Shown piece by piece: positions 51,521 through 62,610 of a stretch of DNA of 64,000 nucleotides (its first letter is position 1; each line of letters opens with the position of its first letter). The notes beneath the pieces are model-generated. The model had not been told where the DNA came from. It made no database searches and saw only the letters and a list, made by a program, of their open reading frames with translations. The DNA lies in the NCBI RefSeq assembly GCF_002858805.1, contig NZ_PJZI01000007.1, forward strand, positions 1 through 64,000. The letters run 5' to 3'. The position numbers and the translations under genes were made by a program. This DNA is from Chimaeribacter arupi (lineage in GTDB: Bacteria; Pseudomonadota; Gammaproteobacteria; Enterobacterales; Enterobacteriaceae).

Positions 51521-51781
51521 ATGAACATGAAAAAAACCCTGGCCGCCCTGGCCCTGCTCTCTGTTGTCTCTGCCGGTGCCTCTGCCGCTGAGCTTATTAC
51601 TGCGCCGGACAGCAACCTAACCCCGGCAGGCACCATCAGTGTCAGCGGTGTCAGCGGTTCTCCGTCTGATATCCGCCAGGCACTCTCAGAGAAAGCGGAC
51701 AGCAAAGGGGCGAAAGCCTACCGCGTGATTGAGGCCTATCAGAACGGCAACTACCACGCCACCGCTGAGATTTACCAATAA
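51521..51781 (+). CDS. YhcN paralogue (DUF1471)
   Basis: 86-residue tandem paralogue of the preceding gene. From GTISVSGVS to the end EAYQNGNYHATAEIYQ the two proteins are nearly identical, while signal peptides differ, which indicates local duplication. ATTAAGGAACATCATC precedes ATG 51521. The 135-base gap contains an ACGTGC/GCACGT stem after yhcN. Confidence 0.9.
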   Translation: MNMKKTLAALALLSVVSAGASAAELITAPDSNLTPAGTISVSGVSGSPSDIRQALSEKADSKGAKAYRVIEAYQNGNYHATAEIYQ

Positions 51782-51871
51782 GCACTCCCCCTCTGGAACC
51801 TTGCCGGCGCCCTCTCCCTACTCAAACCATTACGTTAAGAGGGTGCCGGGTTATCTCTTCAGGAATAGATC

Positions 51872-52102
51872 GTGTCATTACAAGTTATACCGGCCGTGTG
51901 TGGGTTGCTTGCTGCCCTTTCGTGGAGTGTGTCGGCGGCCCCTGTAGAGGCGAATGATGCCCAGGGGAACACGCAACATGCAGAAATGCTGCCGCTGACG
52001 CTGCCACACGCACTGACGGTAAAAGCCATTGAAAAAAAGGTGAGTGAACCTCACCGCTACGGCGTGCTGGAAAGCCAGGAGTGGCATACCCGCCCGCTCT
52101 GA
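51872..52102 (+). CDS. Small predicted periplasmic protein, possibly diverged DUF1471
   Basis: 76-residue frame with a GTG start at 51872, AGGA six to seven bases upstream, and a signal peptide (MSLQVIPAVCGLLAALSWSV, cleaved after SAA about 23). The mature part has no clear match I can name. ALTVKAIEKKV and its position in the array faintly recall the DUF1471 core, but the GNYHATAEIY end is absent. It is read in the same direction, with a terminator after it. Confidence 0.5.
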   Translation: MSLQVIPAVCGLLAALSWSVSAAPVEANDAQGNTQHAEMLPLTLPHALTVKAIEKKVSEPHRYGVLESQEWHTRPL

Positions 52103-52140
52103 TCCAGATGTACCCTCGTCCTATCCGACGAACCCCATTG

Positions 52141-52163
52141 CCCCCGTTTGGGGGCTTTTTTTT
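52141..52163 (+). terminator. Terminator after the DUF1471 array
   Basis: GCCCCC-type stem CCCCCGTTTGGGGG followed by CTTTTTTTT on the plus strand. Confidence 0.92.
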
Positions 52164-52195
52164 GCCTGGAATGACGTGAAGGCGGGGCGTTGCCC

Positions 52196-52229
52196 AAAAA
52201 AACAGGGAGGCGAATGCCTCCCTGTTTTT
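52196..52229. terminator. Bidirectional terminator, mpl side
   Basis: CAGGGAGGC-GAAT-GCCTCCCTG stem with A-run left and T-run right. It can end mpl transcription from the minus strand. Confidence 0.88.
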
Positions 52230-52230
52230 G

Positions 52231-52302
52231 TAGCCCGCGGAATTGTCGTAGCCGGCGGAATTGCCGTAGCCGGCGGAATTGTCATAGCCGGTGCGGTTAT
52301 CA
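52231..52302. repeat. 18-bp tandem repeat (4 copies)
   Basis: Four tandem copies of TAGCCGGCGGAATTGTCG-like units (52231, 52249, 52267, 52285); the fourth is degenerate. They lie between the mpl stop and its terminator, so they would be in the mpl 3' untranslated RNA. Confidence 0.85.
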
Positions 52303-52315
52303 CTGCCGGTAACCT

Positions 52316-53683
52316 TTACCGGGCCGCTTTGGCCGCCAGCTTTTCCAGCAGCTTGTTATGAATACCGCCGAAGCCGCCGTTGCTCATCACCAGGATATGG
52401 TCACCCGGCTGGGCCGCTTTCACCACCATGTCGGCCAGCGTCTCCACGTCGGCGCTCCAGTGCGCGGGCTGGATACACTCCTCAGCGACTTCGGTGACCA
52501 GCCACGGAATATGCTGCGGCTGGAACAGGAAGACTTCATCAGCCCGGCCAAGCGACGGTGCCAGCTCGTTTTTGCACATCCCCATTTTCATGGTATTCGA
52601 GCGGGGTTCCAGCACGGCCAGAATGCGTGCTGTACCACCGACCTTACTGCGCAGCGCCGCCAGGGTCGCCAGAATGGCCGTCGGGTGGTGGGCAAAATCG
52701 TCATACACCGTGACGCCATTCTCCTCACCGCGCAGCTCCAGGCGGCGGCGGGCGTTGATGAAGTTATCCAGCGCCCGGCAGGCGTCCGCCGGCAAAACGC
52801 CCACATGGCGCGCCGCGGCAATCGCCATCAGGCCATTGTGCATATTGTGTTCACCCACCAGCGACCAGTTCACTTCGCCCACGCGCTCGCCATTCAGGAA
52901 GACCTCGAAACGGCTGGCGTCCGGCGTCAGCTTGGCAGCACGCCAGGTGCCGTTTTCACCGAGGAACTCCTGCTCACTCCAGCAGCCCATCGCCATCACC
53001 TGCTTCAGGTGGGCATCATTTTCCGGCAGGATAATTTTGCCCTGGCCCGGCACCAGGCGCACCAGATGGTGGAACTGTTTCTGGATCGCTTTCAGATCGT
53101 CGAAGATATCGGCGTGATCAAACTCCAGGTTATTCAGGATCAGCGTGCGCGGGCTGTAATGCACGAATTTGGAGCGTTTATCAAAGAAGGCGCAATCATA
53201 CTCATCGGCTTCAATCACAAAGAATGGGCTGTTGCCCAGCCGGGCGGAGACATCAAAGTTCCCCGGTACCCCACCAATCACAAAGCCGGGCTGGTAGCCG
53301 CACGCTTCGAGGATCCAGGCTGCCATGCCGGCCGTGGTGGTTTTTCCATGCGTACCGGCCACGGCGATAACCCAGCGATCATGCAACACATCATCATGCA
53401 GCCACTGCGGGCCGGACATATAGCGGATGCCGCGCTCCAGTACCGCCTCCACACAAGGGTTACCGCGTGACATGGCATTGCCGATGATCACCAGGTCCGG
53501 TGCCGGGTCAAGCTGGGCCGGATCGTACCCCTGAATCAGGTTGATGCCCTGGTTCTCCAGCAGCGTGCTCATCGGCGGATAGACGTTATCGTCTGAACCG
53601 GTTACGTCATGGCCCAGGGAGCGGGCCAGCATCGCCAGCCCGCCCATAAAGGTGCCGCAGATACCAAGAATATGAATACGCAT
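52316..53683 (-). CDS. mpl: UDP-MurNAc tripeptide ligase Mpl
   Basis: Murein-recycling ligase that joins L-Ala-D-Glu-mDAP tripeptide to UDP-MurNAc; 455 residues. Mur-ligase ATP loop GTHGKTTT at 110-117, Glu/Asp metal site EADEYDCAFFD, and C-terminal ligase domain with DDFAHHPTAI. It is divergent from fbp. In E. coli this pair lies far from argR, so a chromosome rearrangement joins them here. Confidence 0.97.
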   Translation of the reverse strand: MRIHILGICGTFMGGLAMLARSLGHDVTGSDDNVYPPMSTLLENQGINLIQGYDPAQLDPAPDLVIIGNAMSRGNPCVEAVLERGIRYMSGPQWLHDDVLHDRWVIAVAGTHGKTTTAGMAAWILEACGYQPGFVIGGVPGNFDVSARLGNSPFFVIEADEYDCAFFDKRSKFVHYSPRTLILNNLEFDHADIFDDLKAIQKQFHHLVRLVPGQGKIILPENDAHLKQVMAMGCWSEQEFLGENGTWRAAKLTPDASRFEVFLNGERVGEVNWSLVGEHNMHNGLMAIAAARHVGVLPADACRALDNFINARRRLELRGEENGVTVYDDFAHHPTAILATLAALRSKVGGTARILAVLEPRSNTMKMGMCKNELAPSLGRADEVFLFQPQHIPWLVTEVAEECIQPAHWSADVETLADMVVKAAQPGDHILVMSNGGFGGIHNKLLEKLAAKAAR

Positions 53684-53853
53684 ATTATTTCCATTAGATC
53701 ACATCAGGTCAGCCGGTATTCTACCGCTCGGAATCGTCCAGAAGAAATGGATTTGCCTATGAATCGTCCATATCTTTACGTTAAACTCATTTCGCTTATG
53801 TTGGTGGTTTGTATCAAAAACCACTTTCCATCATTAGATTCAGGGATTGTGTC

Positions 53854-54852
53854 ATGAAAACGTTAGGCGAATTCATTGTCGAGAAGCAGCACGATTTTCC
53901 CCACGCCACAGGTGAACTGACGGCGTTGCTCTCCGCGATCAAACTCGGTGCCAAGATCATCCACCGGGATATCAATAAAGCCGGGCTGGTGGATATTCTG
54001 GGGACCAGCGGCGTATCAAACGTTCAGGGCGAAGTGCAGATGAAGCTCGATCTGTTCGCCAATGAAAAGTTGAAAGCGGCGCTGAAAGCCCGTGGTGAAG
54101 TCGCGGGGATCGCGTCGGAAGAAGAAGATGAGATCGTGATCTTCGAAGGCGCGGAAGATGCCAAATACGTGGTGCTGATGGACCCGCTGGACGGCTCCTC
54201 CAACATTGACGTCAATGTGTCTGTCGGCACAATCTTCTCTATCTACCGCCGCATCAGCCCGATCGGCACACCGGTGCGGGAAGAGGATTTCCTGCAACCG
54301 GGCAGCGCGCAGGTCGCGGCCGGGTATGTGGTGTACGGCTCCTCAACCATGCTGGTCTACACCACCGGCTGCGGCGTGCACGCCTTTACCTATGACCCTT
54401 CCCTGGGTGTGTTCTGCCTGTCCCATGAAAAAGTCTGCTTCCCGGAAAAAGGCAACATGTACTCCATCAACGAGGGGAACTACATCCGCTTCCCGCTCGG
54501 GGTGAAGAAGTACATCAAATATTGCCAGGAGCAGGATGAGGCGACCCAGCGCCCTTATACCTCACGCTACATCGGCTCGCTGGTGGCAGATTTCCACCGC
54601 AACCTGCTGAAAGGCGGCATCTACATCTACCCAAGCACCGCCTCGCACCCGAAAGGGAAACTGCGCCTGCTGTATGAGTGCAACCCGATGGCCTTCCTGG
54701 CTGAACAGGCCGGCGGCAAGGCCAGTGACGGTATGCGCCGTATCCTCGACATTACGCCTGAATCCCTGCACCAGCGTGCGCCATTCTTTGTCGGCACCCG
54801 TTCGATGGTGGAAGACGCAGAGCGTTTCATCGAGCTGTACCCGGACAACTGA
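53854..54852 (+). CDS. fbp: Fructose-1,6-bisphosphatase class 1
   Basis: Gluconeogenic phosphatase of 332 residues. The metal/catalytic motif DPLDGSSN is at 110-117, and the substrate region [15 protein letters not shown] is intact. ATG 53854 gives [13 protein letters not shown], the E. coli start; an in-frame upstream ATG at 53809 is unsupported. Confidence 0.98.
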   Translation: MKTLGEFIVEKQHDFPHATGELTALLSAIKLGAKIIHRDINKAGLVDILGTSGVSNVQGEVQMKLDLFANEKLKAALKARGEVAGIASEEEDEIVIFEGAEDAKYVVLMDPLDGSSNIDVNVSVGTIFSIYRRISPIGTPVREEDFLQPGSAQVAAGYVVYGSSTMLVYTTGCGVHAFTYDPSLGVFCLSHEKVCFPEKGNMYSINEGNYIRFPLGVKKYIKYCQEQDEATQRPYTSRYIGSLVADFHRNLLKGGIYIYPSTASHPKGKLRLLYECNPMAFLAEQAGGKASDGMRRILDITPESLHQRAPFFVGTRSMVEDAERFIELYPDN

Positions 54853-54875
54853 TTCGCCACCGTGGCACACTCCCG

Positions 54876-54903
54876 AAGGGCGATCGTCAGATCGCCCTTT
54901 TTT
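54876..54903 (+). terminator. Terminator after fbp
   Basis: AAGGGCGAT-CGTCAG-ATCGCCCTT stem followed by a T-run. Confidence 0.92.
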
Positions 54904-55081
54904 ATTGGGGGTGCGCAGCGTTGCCGCCTGCCGGCCGGTGAAGGATAAGTCTGAAAGTACCGCAAGCGGCGGCCTGGGCGTTTCCCGCCGGGCTGACCGC
55001 ATGTTAAAAGGACAGGAATTCATAAAAGAGTTGGCTATAATAGCCGGCACTCTAATTCTGGTTCGATGAAAGGAAACCACT

Positions 55082-55609
55082 ATGAGCTTGAACAACGTAC
55101 CGGCGGGTAAAGATCTTCCGGAAGACATCTATGTAGTGATTGAGATCCCGGCTAACGCGGATCCGATCAAATATGAAATCGACAAAGAAACCGGCGCCCT
55201 GTTCGTTGACCGTTTCATGTCCACCGCGATGTTCTATCCGTGCAACTACGGCTACATCAACAATACCCTGTCCCTGGATGGTGACCCGGTAGATGTGCTG
55301 GTGCCGACCCCATACCCGCTGCAACCAGGCTCCGTGATCCGCTGCCGTCCGGTTGGCGTGCTGAAAATGACGGACGAAGCGGGCGAAGATGCCAAGCTGG
55401 TCGCCGTACCGCACAGCAAGCTGACCAAAGAGTACGATCACATCAAGGATGTGAACGACCTGCCGGAACTGCTGCGCGCCCAGATCAGCCACTTCTTTGA
55501 ACACTACAAAGATCTGGAAAAAGGCAAATGGGTGAAAGTCGACGGCTGGGACAATGCCGACGCCGCTAAAGCTGAAATCGTGGCCTCTTTCGAGCGCGCG
55601 AAGAAGTAA
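55082..55609 (+). CDS. ppa: Inorganic pyrophosphatase
   Basis: Essential soluble family I pyrophosphatase, 175 residues plus initiator Met as in E. coli. The Mg-binding motif DGDPVDV has Asp66, Asp68 and Asp71. GAAAGGAAACCACT gives the ribosome site for ATG 55082. Confidence 0.98.
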   Translation: MSLNNVPAGKDLPEDIYVVIEIPANADPIKYEIDKETGALFVDRFMSTAMFYPCNYGYINNTLSLDGDPVDVLVPTPYPLQPGSVIRCRPVGVLKMTDEAGEDAKLVAVPHSKLTKEYDHIKDVNDLPELLRAQISHFFEHYKDLEKGKWVKVDGWDNADAAKAEIVASFERAKK

Positions 55610-55651
55610 GACTCATCAGCGTCACGCCTTATGATGTACGGCGTACCCTGT

Positions 55652-55686
55652 AAAAAAAAACACCGCTCAATGAGCGGTGTTTTTTT
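55652..55686. terminator. Bidirectional terminator between ppa and ytfP
   Basis: ACACCGCTCA and TGAGCGGTGT are perfect arms with nine As on one side and seven Ts on the other. Confidence 0.94.
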
Positions 55687-55705
55687 ATGGGCGAGCTCCC
55701 GGCAT

Positions 55706-56056
55706 TCACAGTGTCCGGGGTTCACGCGTCAGCCAGTTACCACTGGCAATGCGCGGCACGCCCGCCAGTGAACGCTTATAGATGTAGATCCATGCGCTGC
55801 CGTAGGGCGTTGCAATCAACTCCCGGCGGTAGTCCTTGGTATTGCTTTTCAGCTCGTCCAGTTCTGCAAGGATACCGGCATTAATCCGGTATACCTCACA
55901 GTAAATCGTGCCCTCACCGGGGACGGCCGCCGGATACTGCCCCAGATCATAGAGGTCAAACCCCTCTAACTCATGATCGCCCAACCATTGGGCATTGGTC
56001 ATCCAGTGACTGTTACCCTGCTTGCGGCGCAAGCTGCCGTAGACAATTATTCGCAT
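55706..56056 (-). CDS. ytfP: YtfP, gamma-glutamylcyclotransferase-like protein
   Basis: 116-residue protein with the BtrG/GGCT-like fold. The N-terminal YGSLR substrate loop is seen as IIVYGSLRRKQGNSHWM, with Glu in GEGTIYCEVYRI. The reaction is unproven. It follows tamB by two bases, as in E. coli, and may share its transcript. Confidence 0.92.
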   Translation of the reverse strand: MRIIVYGSLRRKQGNSHWMTNAQWLGDHELEGFDLYDLGQYPAAVPGEGTIYCEVYRINAGILAELDELKSNTKDYRRELIATPYGSAWIYIYKRSLAGVPRIASGNWLTREPRTL

Positions 56057-56058
56057 CG

Positions 56059-59000
56059 TTAAAACTCAAACTGATAGAGCAAATCCAATGCCTGGTCGAG
56101 TCCAGACACCGCTTCCAGATACAATTTCGGCATCAACCGGTAACGTAACGTCAGGGTCGCCAAAGAATCAAATATTCCTACACCATATTTTACTTGCAGG
56201 CCGGGCAGCACATAACCGCTGACCACCACCTGGGAGCTGTCGCCTACCCCGGCGGTATCCAGGGCCAGGTTGCTTACCCCGAATGCCTCGCCGATTTTAC
56301 CCACAAGTTTACCACTTTGTGCAACCCCTAATCCCACCAGCATCGAGGTCATCATACTGCCGTCCGTGCCGGTGTCATCCAGCCCCTGGCCGCGCAGCAG
56401 ATACGAGAGCGCTTCCTGTTGTGACATCGCCGGATCAGAGAAGATCTCCAGCTTCGGCTCGTCGGCCATGCCGGTGACTTTCACCCCGGCCACCACATCA
56501 TTCTCGGTGGATTCCGGGTTACGGATCGCCTCAATGTTCAGCAGCGGTTGCGCCGGCGGGCCGGAGAACAGTAACTGCCCTTTGCGCACAATCAGATCCT
56601 GGCCATAGGCGTGGAAGCGGCCGGACGGAATATCGATCTGCCCGTTCAGCCCCAGCCCCTGCTGATCCTGCACCACTTTCAGCGCACCTTTCAGCTTCGC
56701 CCGCAGGCCAAAGGCATCCAGCCGCACATTGTCGCCAATGTTGACGGTCAGGTTGCTGTTGATCGGGATCGAGGCTTTTTTCGTTTCGATCGGCTGGTGT
56801 TGCGCATCCAGCATCACTTCATCCGACGACACGCCCACCGCGCTCTCCGGCAGGTCCTGCACCGTGATCCGCGCCCACGGGATATCGACATTACCGCTCA
56901 GCGAGAAGAGCTGCGGCGTCGCCTCAAATACCAGATCCGGCGAGACATCGAGCCGCACCATCGGCGGCACGATCACGCGCACCTTGTCACCTTTTGCCGC
57001 GATGCGCGCCCGCCACGCATCAATCTGCGCCCAGTCCGCGTTACCGGCCAGCGACAGCTGGCCTTGTGTCGTCTGGATCAGGCCATTGAGCGTGGAGTTA
57101 TCACCGTTGAAGTTCAGGCCCAGGCGGCCGTTGGTGATGTCAAACGGCATCCATGAGCCGTCGATATCCACATCATCCAGCGCCATTTGCCCATACACCA
57201 GCGGACGCTGGGCGTTCCCGCCCAACCGCAGGTTGGCACTCAGCAGCCCCTTGGCTTTTTCATCGCTCGACAGCACCGGGTTAAGCATCGCCAGGGAAAT
57301 AGCGTTAATGCTGACATTGCCCGAAATGTTGCGGCGGCCCTGCGGGTCACTGACCTGCACGTCACCGGCCAGCTGGCCGTTGTCCGCGATCTTGATAAGC
57401 CACCCCAGCCGTGCCCGGCCCTTGTCCAGCCCGGCCGAGAGGTTCAGCGTGTCGAAATCTACCGGCAGGGTTTTGCCCTGCAGGTTCTGCCGGACTTTTA
57501 CCCCTTTGCCGGAAAGCGACACCGCCGCCTGCGGCAGGCCGCCCGCGGCATTCCAGCTGACATCCGCTTTGCCGGTAAAGATGCCGCTGAGCCGGGTATC
57601 GTCCGTCAGGTAAGGTTTGACCATCGCCAGATCAAAACGGTTGAGCACCAGGCTGGCCTGCCCGCTCGCCCCGGCGTTGATGGTTTTCGGCACACAGAGT
57701 TCAGCATTCGGGTTCAGCCAGCAATGCGGGCCTACCGTCACGCGCTGTTCACTGTTGAAATACTCCAGCGCGATTGCGCGGCTGAGCCGCACTTCGCCGA
57801 CCGGCGTATCAAAGCGGGTATTATTGAGGGTGCCTTGCCAGCGCTGGGTCTGCCGGTCAAAACTGCCGGCCAGCGCCAGTTGGCCGGAAACCGGTTTGCC
57901 GTCAATACGCAGTTGCATCTGGTGCTGCTTTTCGCTGCCTTTGGCCTCCAGCGTTAACTGCCGGATCGCCAGCGAAGCCTGGGTCAGTTGCTGCACTCGC
58001 ACGGCCAGTTCACCCTGGATCTGCTCGCCGGAGCGCACGTCCCCTTTCACGTTGACGCTGTTGATGCGCAGTTCCTGCCAGCGTAACCGGCTGGCAGTGA
58101 GATCGGCCAGAACCTGCGGGGCCTTCAGGTTTCCACGCAGCTTCAGGTTGCCTTTCGCCACGCCGCCCAGCCCCGGCAGGGCGTTATCCAGCGCCGGTGC
58201 ATCGATCAGGGCATCCAGCGCCCAGTTCTCGTCCAGCTTGCCTTTCACATCAATTGCGTTGCGGCCGAGCGCCAGGTGCATCTGTGGAATATCCCACTGC
58301 CCGGCGGCATTGCCGCTGAGCTGGCCGCGCGCCTCGACCTTGTTCTGCCGCACATTACCGTCCAGTTGCAGCTCGGGAATGCGCAATTGCATGTTGCCGC
58401 CATACAGGCTGCCGCGCGTGACAATTTTGCCGCGCAGCGTCGCCGGCCATTCCGGCCACTGCTTCGCCGTGTTGATGCCGTCCAGCGTCAGCACCGTATT
58501 CCAGCTGATGGCTTTGCTCCAGTCCACCACGCCACTGAGGTCGGTGTTGCCCTGGAGGGCGGCCACCCGCAGCCGCGCCAGCCGGAACTGTTCAACATTG
58601 CCGCCGCCGTCCAGCGTGACGGTAGCCGGCGGCAGCCCGACACCGCTGATGTCAGAGTGCAGGCCGAGCCGGTAATCCACCGCTTTGCCGTTGAGGCTGA
58701 CGTCAATATTCTTCACCTGATACTGCGGCTCGCCCACCAGCGGCCAGCGCAGTTCATCACTTTTCAGTGACAGCGCCAGCGGCAGCCCGGCCTCGGCCAG
58801 TTGCGTCTGCACGGTAAGATCGCTGCGTACCGGCCCGGAGAGGTTCAGCGCTACGTTAAGTTTGTCACGCAGCCCGCCGCCGACCGTCAGCCTGGCTTTC
58901 TCTCCTTTGAGCGGGTCCACATTCAGCGTGCTGTTCACGTCTATTGCCAGCGGCCAGTTGCCGCTGAGTGTGGCCTGCCCGCGGGCATTCAGGGTGCCCT

Positions 59001-59838
59001 GCGGCGAGTCCACATCCAGCGTGTCGAGTTGCAGATGCTGATCTTTGGTGCTGGCCTGTAACAGCAGTGAGGTGACGGTAACGTCGGTATCACCGGTCAG
59101 GCGCAGCTGGTTTCCGCGTATCGACTTCACGGAAATATCCAGCGGCAGGCGGAATTCCGGCAGATCCGGCAGCAACGGTTTGGCGAACAGCTGTTTCAGG
59201 GTGTCGCCCAGCGGCGGCCCAGGCGGTGCCGGTTTGGCCGGTTCCGGCGGGGCGGGTTCGGTGACCTTCTCCAGCGCCAGTTGGGCGGCGGTCGGCAGTG
59301 CCACCAGCAGGGAATTAATCTGCGTCGGCATCAGCGTCAGGGCGCGATCCTGCCATTGTAAGCCGGTGCGGAATTCATCCAGCGCAATCGCGGTGTTATC
59401 CACGGTCACTTTAACGTTATTGACCCGCAGCATCCGCAGGATGATGGGGTACGGCGTGCTCAGGTTGCTGTTGCCCGCTTCTTCTTCCGGTTGCGGGGCG
59501 GCCGGGGCCATCTGTTGGGTATTGACCGCCACATTCACATCCTGCGCCGTCAGCGCATTCACACAGAGCTGGCTGCGGCGGAAACAGGAGAGATCCAGCG
59601 AAAGATGGAACTGCCCGGCATTCACGGTGACACCCGGCATTTTATAGGTCACGCCGGTCAGCGTCAGGGAACGCCAGCCGCCGGTGACGCTGTTAATCTC
59701 CAGCCCCGGCACCCAGCGTGCCGCGCCGTTAATCACCAGATGCAGGCCGGTTTGCGTGCCGAGCAGAAAGGCGACAGTGCCCAGCAGCAGGAGCACCACG
59801 ATCAGCACCCCAAGAGAAATCTTTTTCAACAGGCTCAT
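56059..59838 (-). CDS. tamB: TamB, periplasm-spanning lipid/OMP assembly protein
   Basis: 1,259-residue AsmA-like protein (same length as E. coli). A single N-terminal membrane anchor (about 7-27) is followed by a long beta-taco groove, with the conserved DUF490 domain at the C-terminus (about 880-1259) ending LLYQFEF. It works with TamA in outer-membrane protein assembly and, with YhdP and YdbH, in phospholipid transport. A four-base ATGA overlap with tamA shows coupled translation. A Pro/Glu/Ala-rich stretch lies near 190-215. Confidence 0.97.
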   Translation of the reverse strand: MSLLKKISLGVLIVVLLLLGTVAFLLGTQTGLHLVINGAARWVPGLEINSVTGGWRSLTLTGVTYKMPGVTVNAGQFHLSLDLSCFRRSQLCVNALTAQDVNVAVNTQQMAPAAPQPEEEAGNSNLSTPYPIILRMLRVNNVKVTVDNTAIALDEFRTGLQWQDRALTLMPTQINSLLVALPTAAQLALEKVTEPAPPEPAKPAPPGPPLGDTLKQLFAKPLLPDLPEFRLPLDISVKSIRGNQLRLTGDTDVTVTSLLLQASTKDQHLQLDTLDVDSPQGTLNARGQATLSGNWPLAIDVNSTLNVDPLKGEKARLTVGGGLRDKLNVALNLSGPVRSDLTVQTQLAEAGLPLALSLKSDELRWPLVGEPQYQVKNIDVSLNGKAVDYRLGLHSDISGVGLPPATVTLDGGGNVEQFRLARLRVAALQGNTDLSGVVDWSKAISWNTVLTLDGINTAKQWPEWPATLRGKIVTRGSLYGGNMQLRIPELQLDGNVRQNKVEARGQLSGNAAGQWDIPQMHLALGRNAIDVKGKLDENWALDALIDAPALDNALPGLGGVAKGNLKLRGNLKAPQVLADLTASRLRWQELRINSVNVKGDVRSGEQIQGELAVRVQQLTQASLAIRQLTLEAKGSEKQHQMQLRIDGKPVSGQLALAGSFDRQTQRWQGTLNNTRFDTPVGEVRLSRAIALEYFNSEQRVTVGPHCWLNPNAELCVPKTINAGASGQASLVLNRFDLAMVKPYLTDDTRLSGIFTGKADVSWNAAGGLPQAAVSLSGKGVKVRQNLQGKTLPVDFDTLNLSAGLDKGRARLGWLIKIADNGQLAGDVQVSDPQGRRNISGNVSINAISLAMLNPVLSSDEKAKGLLSANLRLGGNAQRPLVYGQMALDDVDIDGSWMPFDITNGRLGLNFNGDNSTLNGLIQTTQGQLSLAGNADWAQIDAWRARIAAKGDKVRVIVPPMVRLDVSPDLVFEATPQLFSLSGNVDIPWARITVQDLPESAVGVSSDEVMLDAQHQPIETKKASIPINSNLTVNIGDNVRLDAFGLRAKLKGALKVVQDQQGLGLNGQIDIPSGRFHAYGQDLIVRKGQLLFSGPPAQPLLNIEAIRNPESTENDVVAGVKVTGMADEPKLEIFSDPAMSQQEALSYLLRGQGLDDTGTDGSMMTSMLVGLGVAQSGKLVGKIGEAFGVSNLALDTAGVGDSSQVVVSGYVLPGLQVKYGVGIFDSLATLTLRYRLMPKLYLEAVSGLDQALDLLYQFEF

Positions 59839-61571
59839 AATTCAGGCCCCAACCCAATGTAGAACTCGACGCCGTGCTCTTCCTGATCGCCAACCGGGGC
59901 GGCGAAATCCAGTTTTACCGGGCCAATCGGTGATGCCCAGCGCACGCCTACCCCGGCGCCGGTCTTCACGTTGCTCTGTTTGATGTCGTTGACCGCTTCA
60001 CCGGAATCAACAAACACCGCGCCCCACCACTTGCCGGTCACGTTGTATTGGTACTCCAGCGAGCCGGTCGCCAGCTTGGAGGCACCGGTGAGTTTGCCTT
60101 CATCATCCCGTGGTGAGATCGATTTGTACTGGTAACCGCGGATGCTGCGATCGCCCCCGGCAAAGAAGCGCAGGGAGGGCGGCACCCGTTCGAAGTCGTT
60201 GGTTTCAATCCAGCCCAGATTGCCGCGCACCACAAAGCGGTGTTTCTCCGCCAGGGTTCGGATCCAGACGTTTTGCGCCTGCACCACGGCAAAATCGATG
60301 TCAGAACCCCAGCCGGTATCGGAGACGTCAAGCGAATAGCGCTGCGAATCGCCCCAGTCCGGCATCAGCCCGCCGCGCTGGCGCGTCCGGCTGACGCTGA
60401 CACCGGGGTAGATCAGCATCGTGGTGTTGGTGACGCTGCCCTGCGTAAAGTGGTCCATGCTCCAGCGCAGGTTGATGGCTTTTTTCCAGCCGCTGGAGGC
60501 ATCCCAGTAGCGCGCCACGTTGGCGGTGGCCCCATCGGACTCGGTGTCGTTGAGGTCTTCGCGTTTAAAGCCGCCCTGTACCACGTAATATTGTTCGATC
60601 GGGTTTTTCAGCAGCGGAATTTTATAGCTGAGCTCCAGCTCCTGCTCCGGCCCGGAGAGGTTCATGGTGCTTTCCAGGCTGTGGCCGCGTGAGTTAAGCC
60701 AGGGTTTCTTCCAGTTGGCTTTGATGCGCGGCCCGACGTCGGTGGAGTAGCCCACCCCGGTTTCCAGCGTGTTACGGGTACGCGGCGTGACGACCGCGTT
60801 TAACGGCAAGACTTTGTGCTCTTTGGCATTCTTGAATTCAGGCGCGACCACCACGGAATTGAACCAGTTGGTGGCAGAGAGGCGACGGTTCAGCTCAGCC
60901 AGATCGCTGGCGCTGTAGTAGTCACCCTCATGGAAGGGAACAAGGTTTTGCAGATAATCATCACGGATTTGCGCACCCTCAAAGGTGACGCGGCCGAAGC
61001 GGTAACGCTGCCCGGTATCGAAGTCGATGTCCCAGAATGCCTGGTGCTGATCCTGGATGATGCCGAGCTGGCTTTTGCGCATGGTGGCATCGAAATAGCC
61101 TTTGCGCACCGCCACATTGGTAATCGAACTTTTGAAACTTTCGTAGGTGCCGTGGTTGAGCTGAGTCCCTTTCACCGGGATATTATTTTTCTTCAGCGTC
61201 TGGTAGTCCTCATCGTCTTTGCCCTGCCCTTCAATCACGACAGAGGTGCCGGCAATCCTGACCGGCTCACCCGGCGTGACGCGCGCAATCAGCACCGGAC
61301 GGCCGGGCGGCGGCGTGGCCCGGTACTCAAAATCGATGGTGGGGTCGTAATAGCCGAACGGCCGTAACCCCTGGCGGACTGCCTTATCCACACTGGCCCG
61401 GAAACGCCCGTCAGCCGTGACTTCATCACTGCCGATGGCGGAAAGCCGCACCCGCACATTTTTCTCTAAATCCCCGCTCAAACCCTCCACCTGCAACCGC
61501 AACGTTGCGGCATGTGCCAGGGGGGAAGCCAGCAGTACACATAAAATACTAAGCACCCGGTTTTGTCGCAC
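59835..61571 (-). CDS. tamA: TamA, Omp85-family outer-membrane assembly factor
   Basis: 578-residue Omp85 barrel with signal peptide ending SPLAHA (21), three POTRA domains (about 22-265) and a 16-strand barrel. Loop-6 motif appears as [16 protein letters not shown], and the last strand ends [12 protein letters not shown]. It pairs with TamB downstream. It is divergent from msrA across 214 bases, as in E. coli. Confidence 0.97.
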   Translation of the reverse strand: MRQNRVLSILCVLLASPLAHAATLRLQVEGLSGDLEKNVRVRLSAIGSDEVTADGRFRASVDKAVRQGLRPFGYYDPTIDFEYRATPPPGRPVLIARVTPGEPVRIAGTSVVIEGQGKDDEDYQTLKKNNIPVKGTQLNHGTYESFKSSITNVAVRKGYFDATMRKSQLGIIQDQHQAFWDIDFDTGQRYRFGRVTFEGAQIRDDYLQNLVPFHEGDYYSASDLAELNRRLSATNWFNSVVVAPEFKNAKEHKVLPLNAVVTPRTRNTLETGVGYSTDVGPRIKANWKKPWLNSRGHSLESTMNLSGPEQELELSYKIPLLKNPIEQYYVVQGGFKREDLNDTESDGATANVARYWDASSGWKKAINLRWSMDHFTQGSVTNTTMLIYPGVSVSRTRQRGGLMPDWGDSQRYSLDVSDTGWGSDIDFAVVQAQNVWIRTLAEKHRFVVRGNLGWIETNDFERVPPSLRFFAGGDRSIRGYQYKSISPRDDEGKLTGASKLATGSLEYQYNVTGKWWGAVFVDSGEAVNDIKQSNVKTGAGVGVRWASPIGPVKLDFAAPVGDQEEHGVEFYIGLGPEL

Positions 61572-61785
61572 ACGTACTCCTGGGAATGTTTTACTGTCCT
61601 GTAACGCAACACGCTGGCATAAAAAACAGCATCAGTATGGGCGAAATCCCTTCGGCCGGTAGCCGTTTAACCCTGAAATTTTGATTATCGTAAGAAAATT
61701 AATCGATAACAGACGATGTATTGTGTGCAAAGACGCAATCAGATACAACTAACGATCCTTACCCTGCTATTGAATGGAGCCCAGC

Positions 61786-62424
61786 GTGGTGCAGAATTTC
61801 GACAAAACTCAACCTGTTACTCAGGAAAACGCGTTACCGGGGCGGACCACGCCAATGCCGGTCGCCCCCCTTCATGCGGTCACCGGCCACTCCATGACCC
61901 ATGTTCCTGACGGCATGGAGGAAGCGATTTTTGCGATGGGCTGCTTCTGGGGCGTAGAACGCCTGTTCTGGCAACAGCCGGGCGTGCACAGCACCGCGGC
62001 CGGTTACAGCGGCGGCTACACGCCAAACCCAACGTATACGGAAGTCTGCACCGGGCAGACCGGCCATGCGGAAGTGGTACGGGTGGTGTTTGACCCGGCC
62101 GTCATCAGCTATGCCACCCTGTTACAGCTGTTCTGGGAAAACCATGACCCGGCTCAGGGTATGCGCCAGGGCGGCGACATCGGCACCCAGTACCGTTCGG
62201 CGCTTTACCCGCTGACGGCGGCGCAGCAGGCCGCGGCGGAGCAGAGCCTCGCCGCGTTCCGCCGGGCGATGCTGGCCGCCGGCGACACCCGGCCGATTAC
62301 CACGGAGATTACCGCGGCGCTGCCCTTCTATTATGCTGAGGATGAGCACCAGCAATATCTGCATAAAAACCCGGAAGGCTATTGCGGCCTCGGCGGCATC
62401 GGGGTTTGCCTGCTGCCGCAGTAA
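61786..62424 (+). CDS. msrA: Peptide methionine-S-sulfoxide reductase MsrA
   Basis: Repairs oxidised methionine (S form); 212 residues, identical in length to E. coli. Catalytic Cys53 in MGCFWGVE, with resolving Cys200 and Cys208 in the [10 protein letters not shown] tail. I choose GTG 61786, six bases after GGAG; the ATG at 61774 overlaps that ribosome site. Confidence 0.95.
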   Translation: MVQNFDKTQPVTQENALPGRTTPMPVAPLHAVTGHSMTHVPDGMEEAIFAMGCFWGVERLFWQQPGVHSTAAGYSGGYTPNPTYTEVCTGQTGHAEVVRVVFDPAVISYATLLQLFWENHDPAQGMRQGGDIGTQYRSALYPLTAAQQAAAEQSLAAFRRAMLAAGDTRPITTEITAALPFYYAEDEHQQYLHKNPEGYCGLGGIGVCLLPQ

Positions 62425-62610
62425 TGCCTGAACGGCCGCCCGGTGCCCTTTTTTCTCCGCTGGCGGCCTTCTCAGCGCTGCTGCTATACTATGCGTGCTG
62501 CAAATGTAGGCTGTTTGCAGCATTTCTGTCTGTTATTTTAGAATTTTTCACTCAGTGTTACCCCCTGCCTCAAACGCGCCGGTCGGGAACCGGAACTAAG
62601 CGGATAAACT

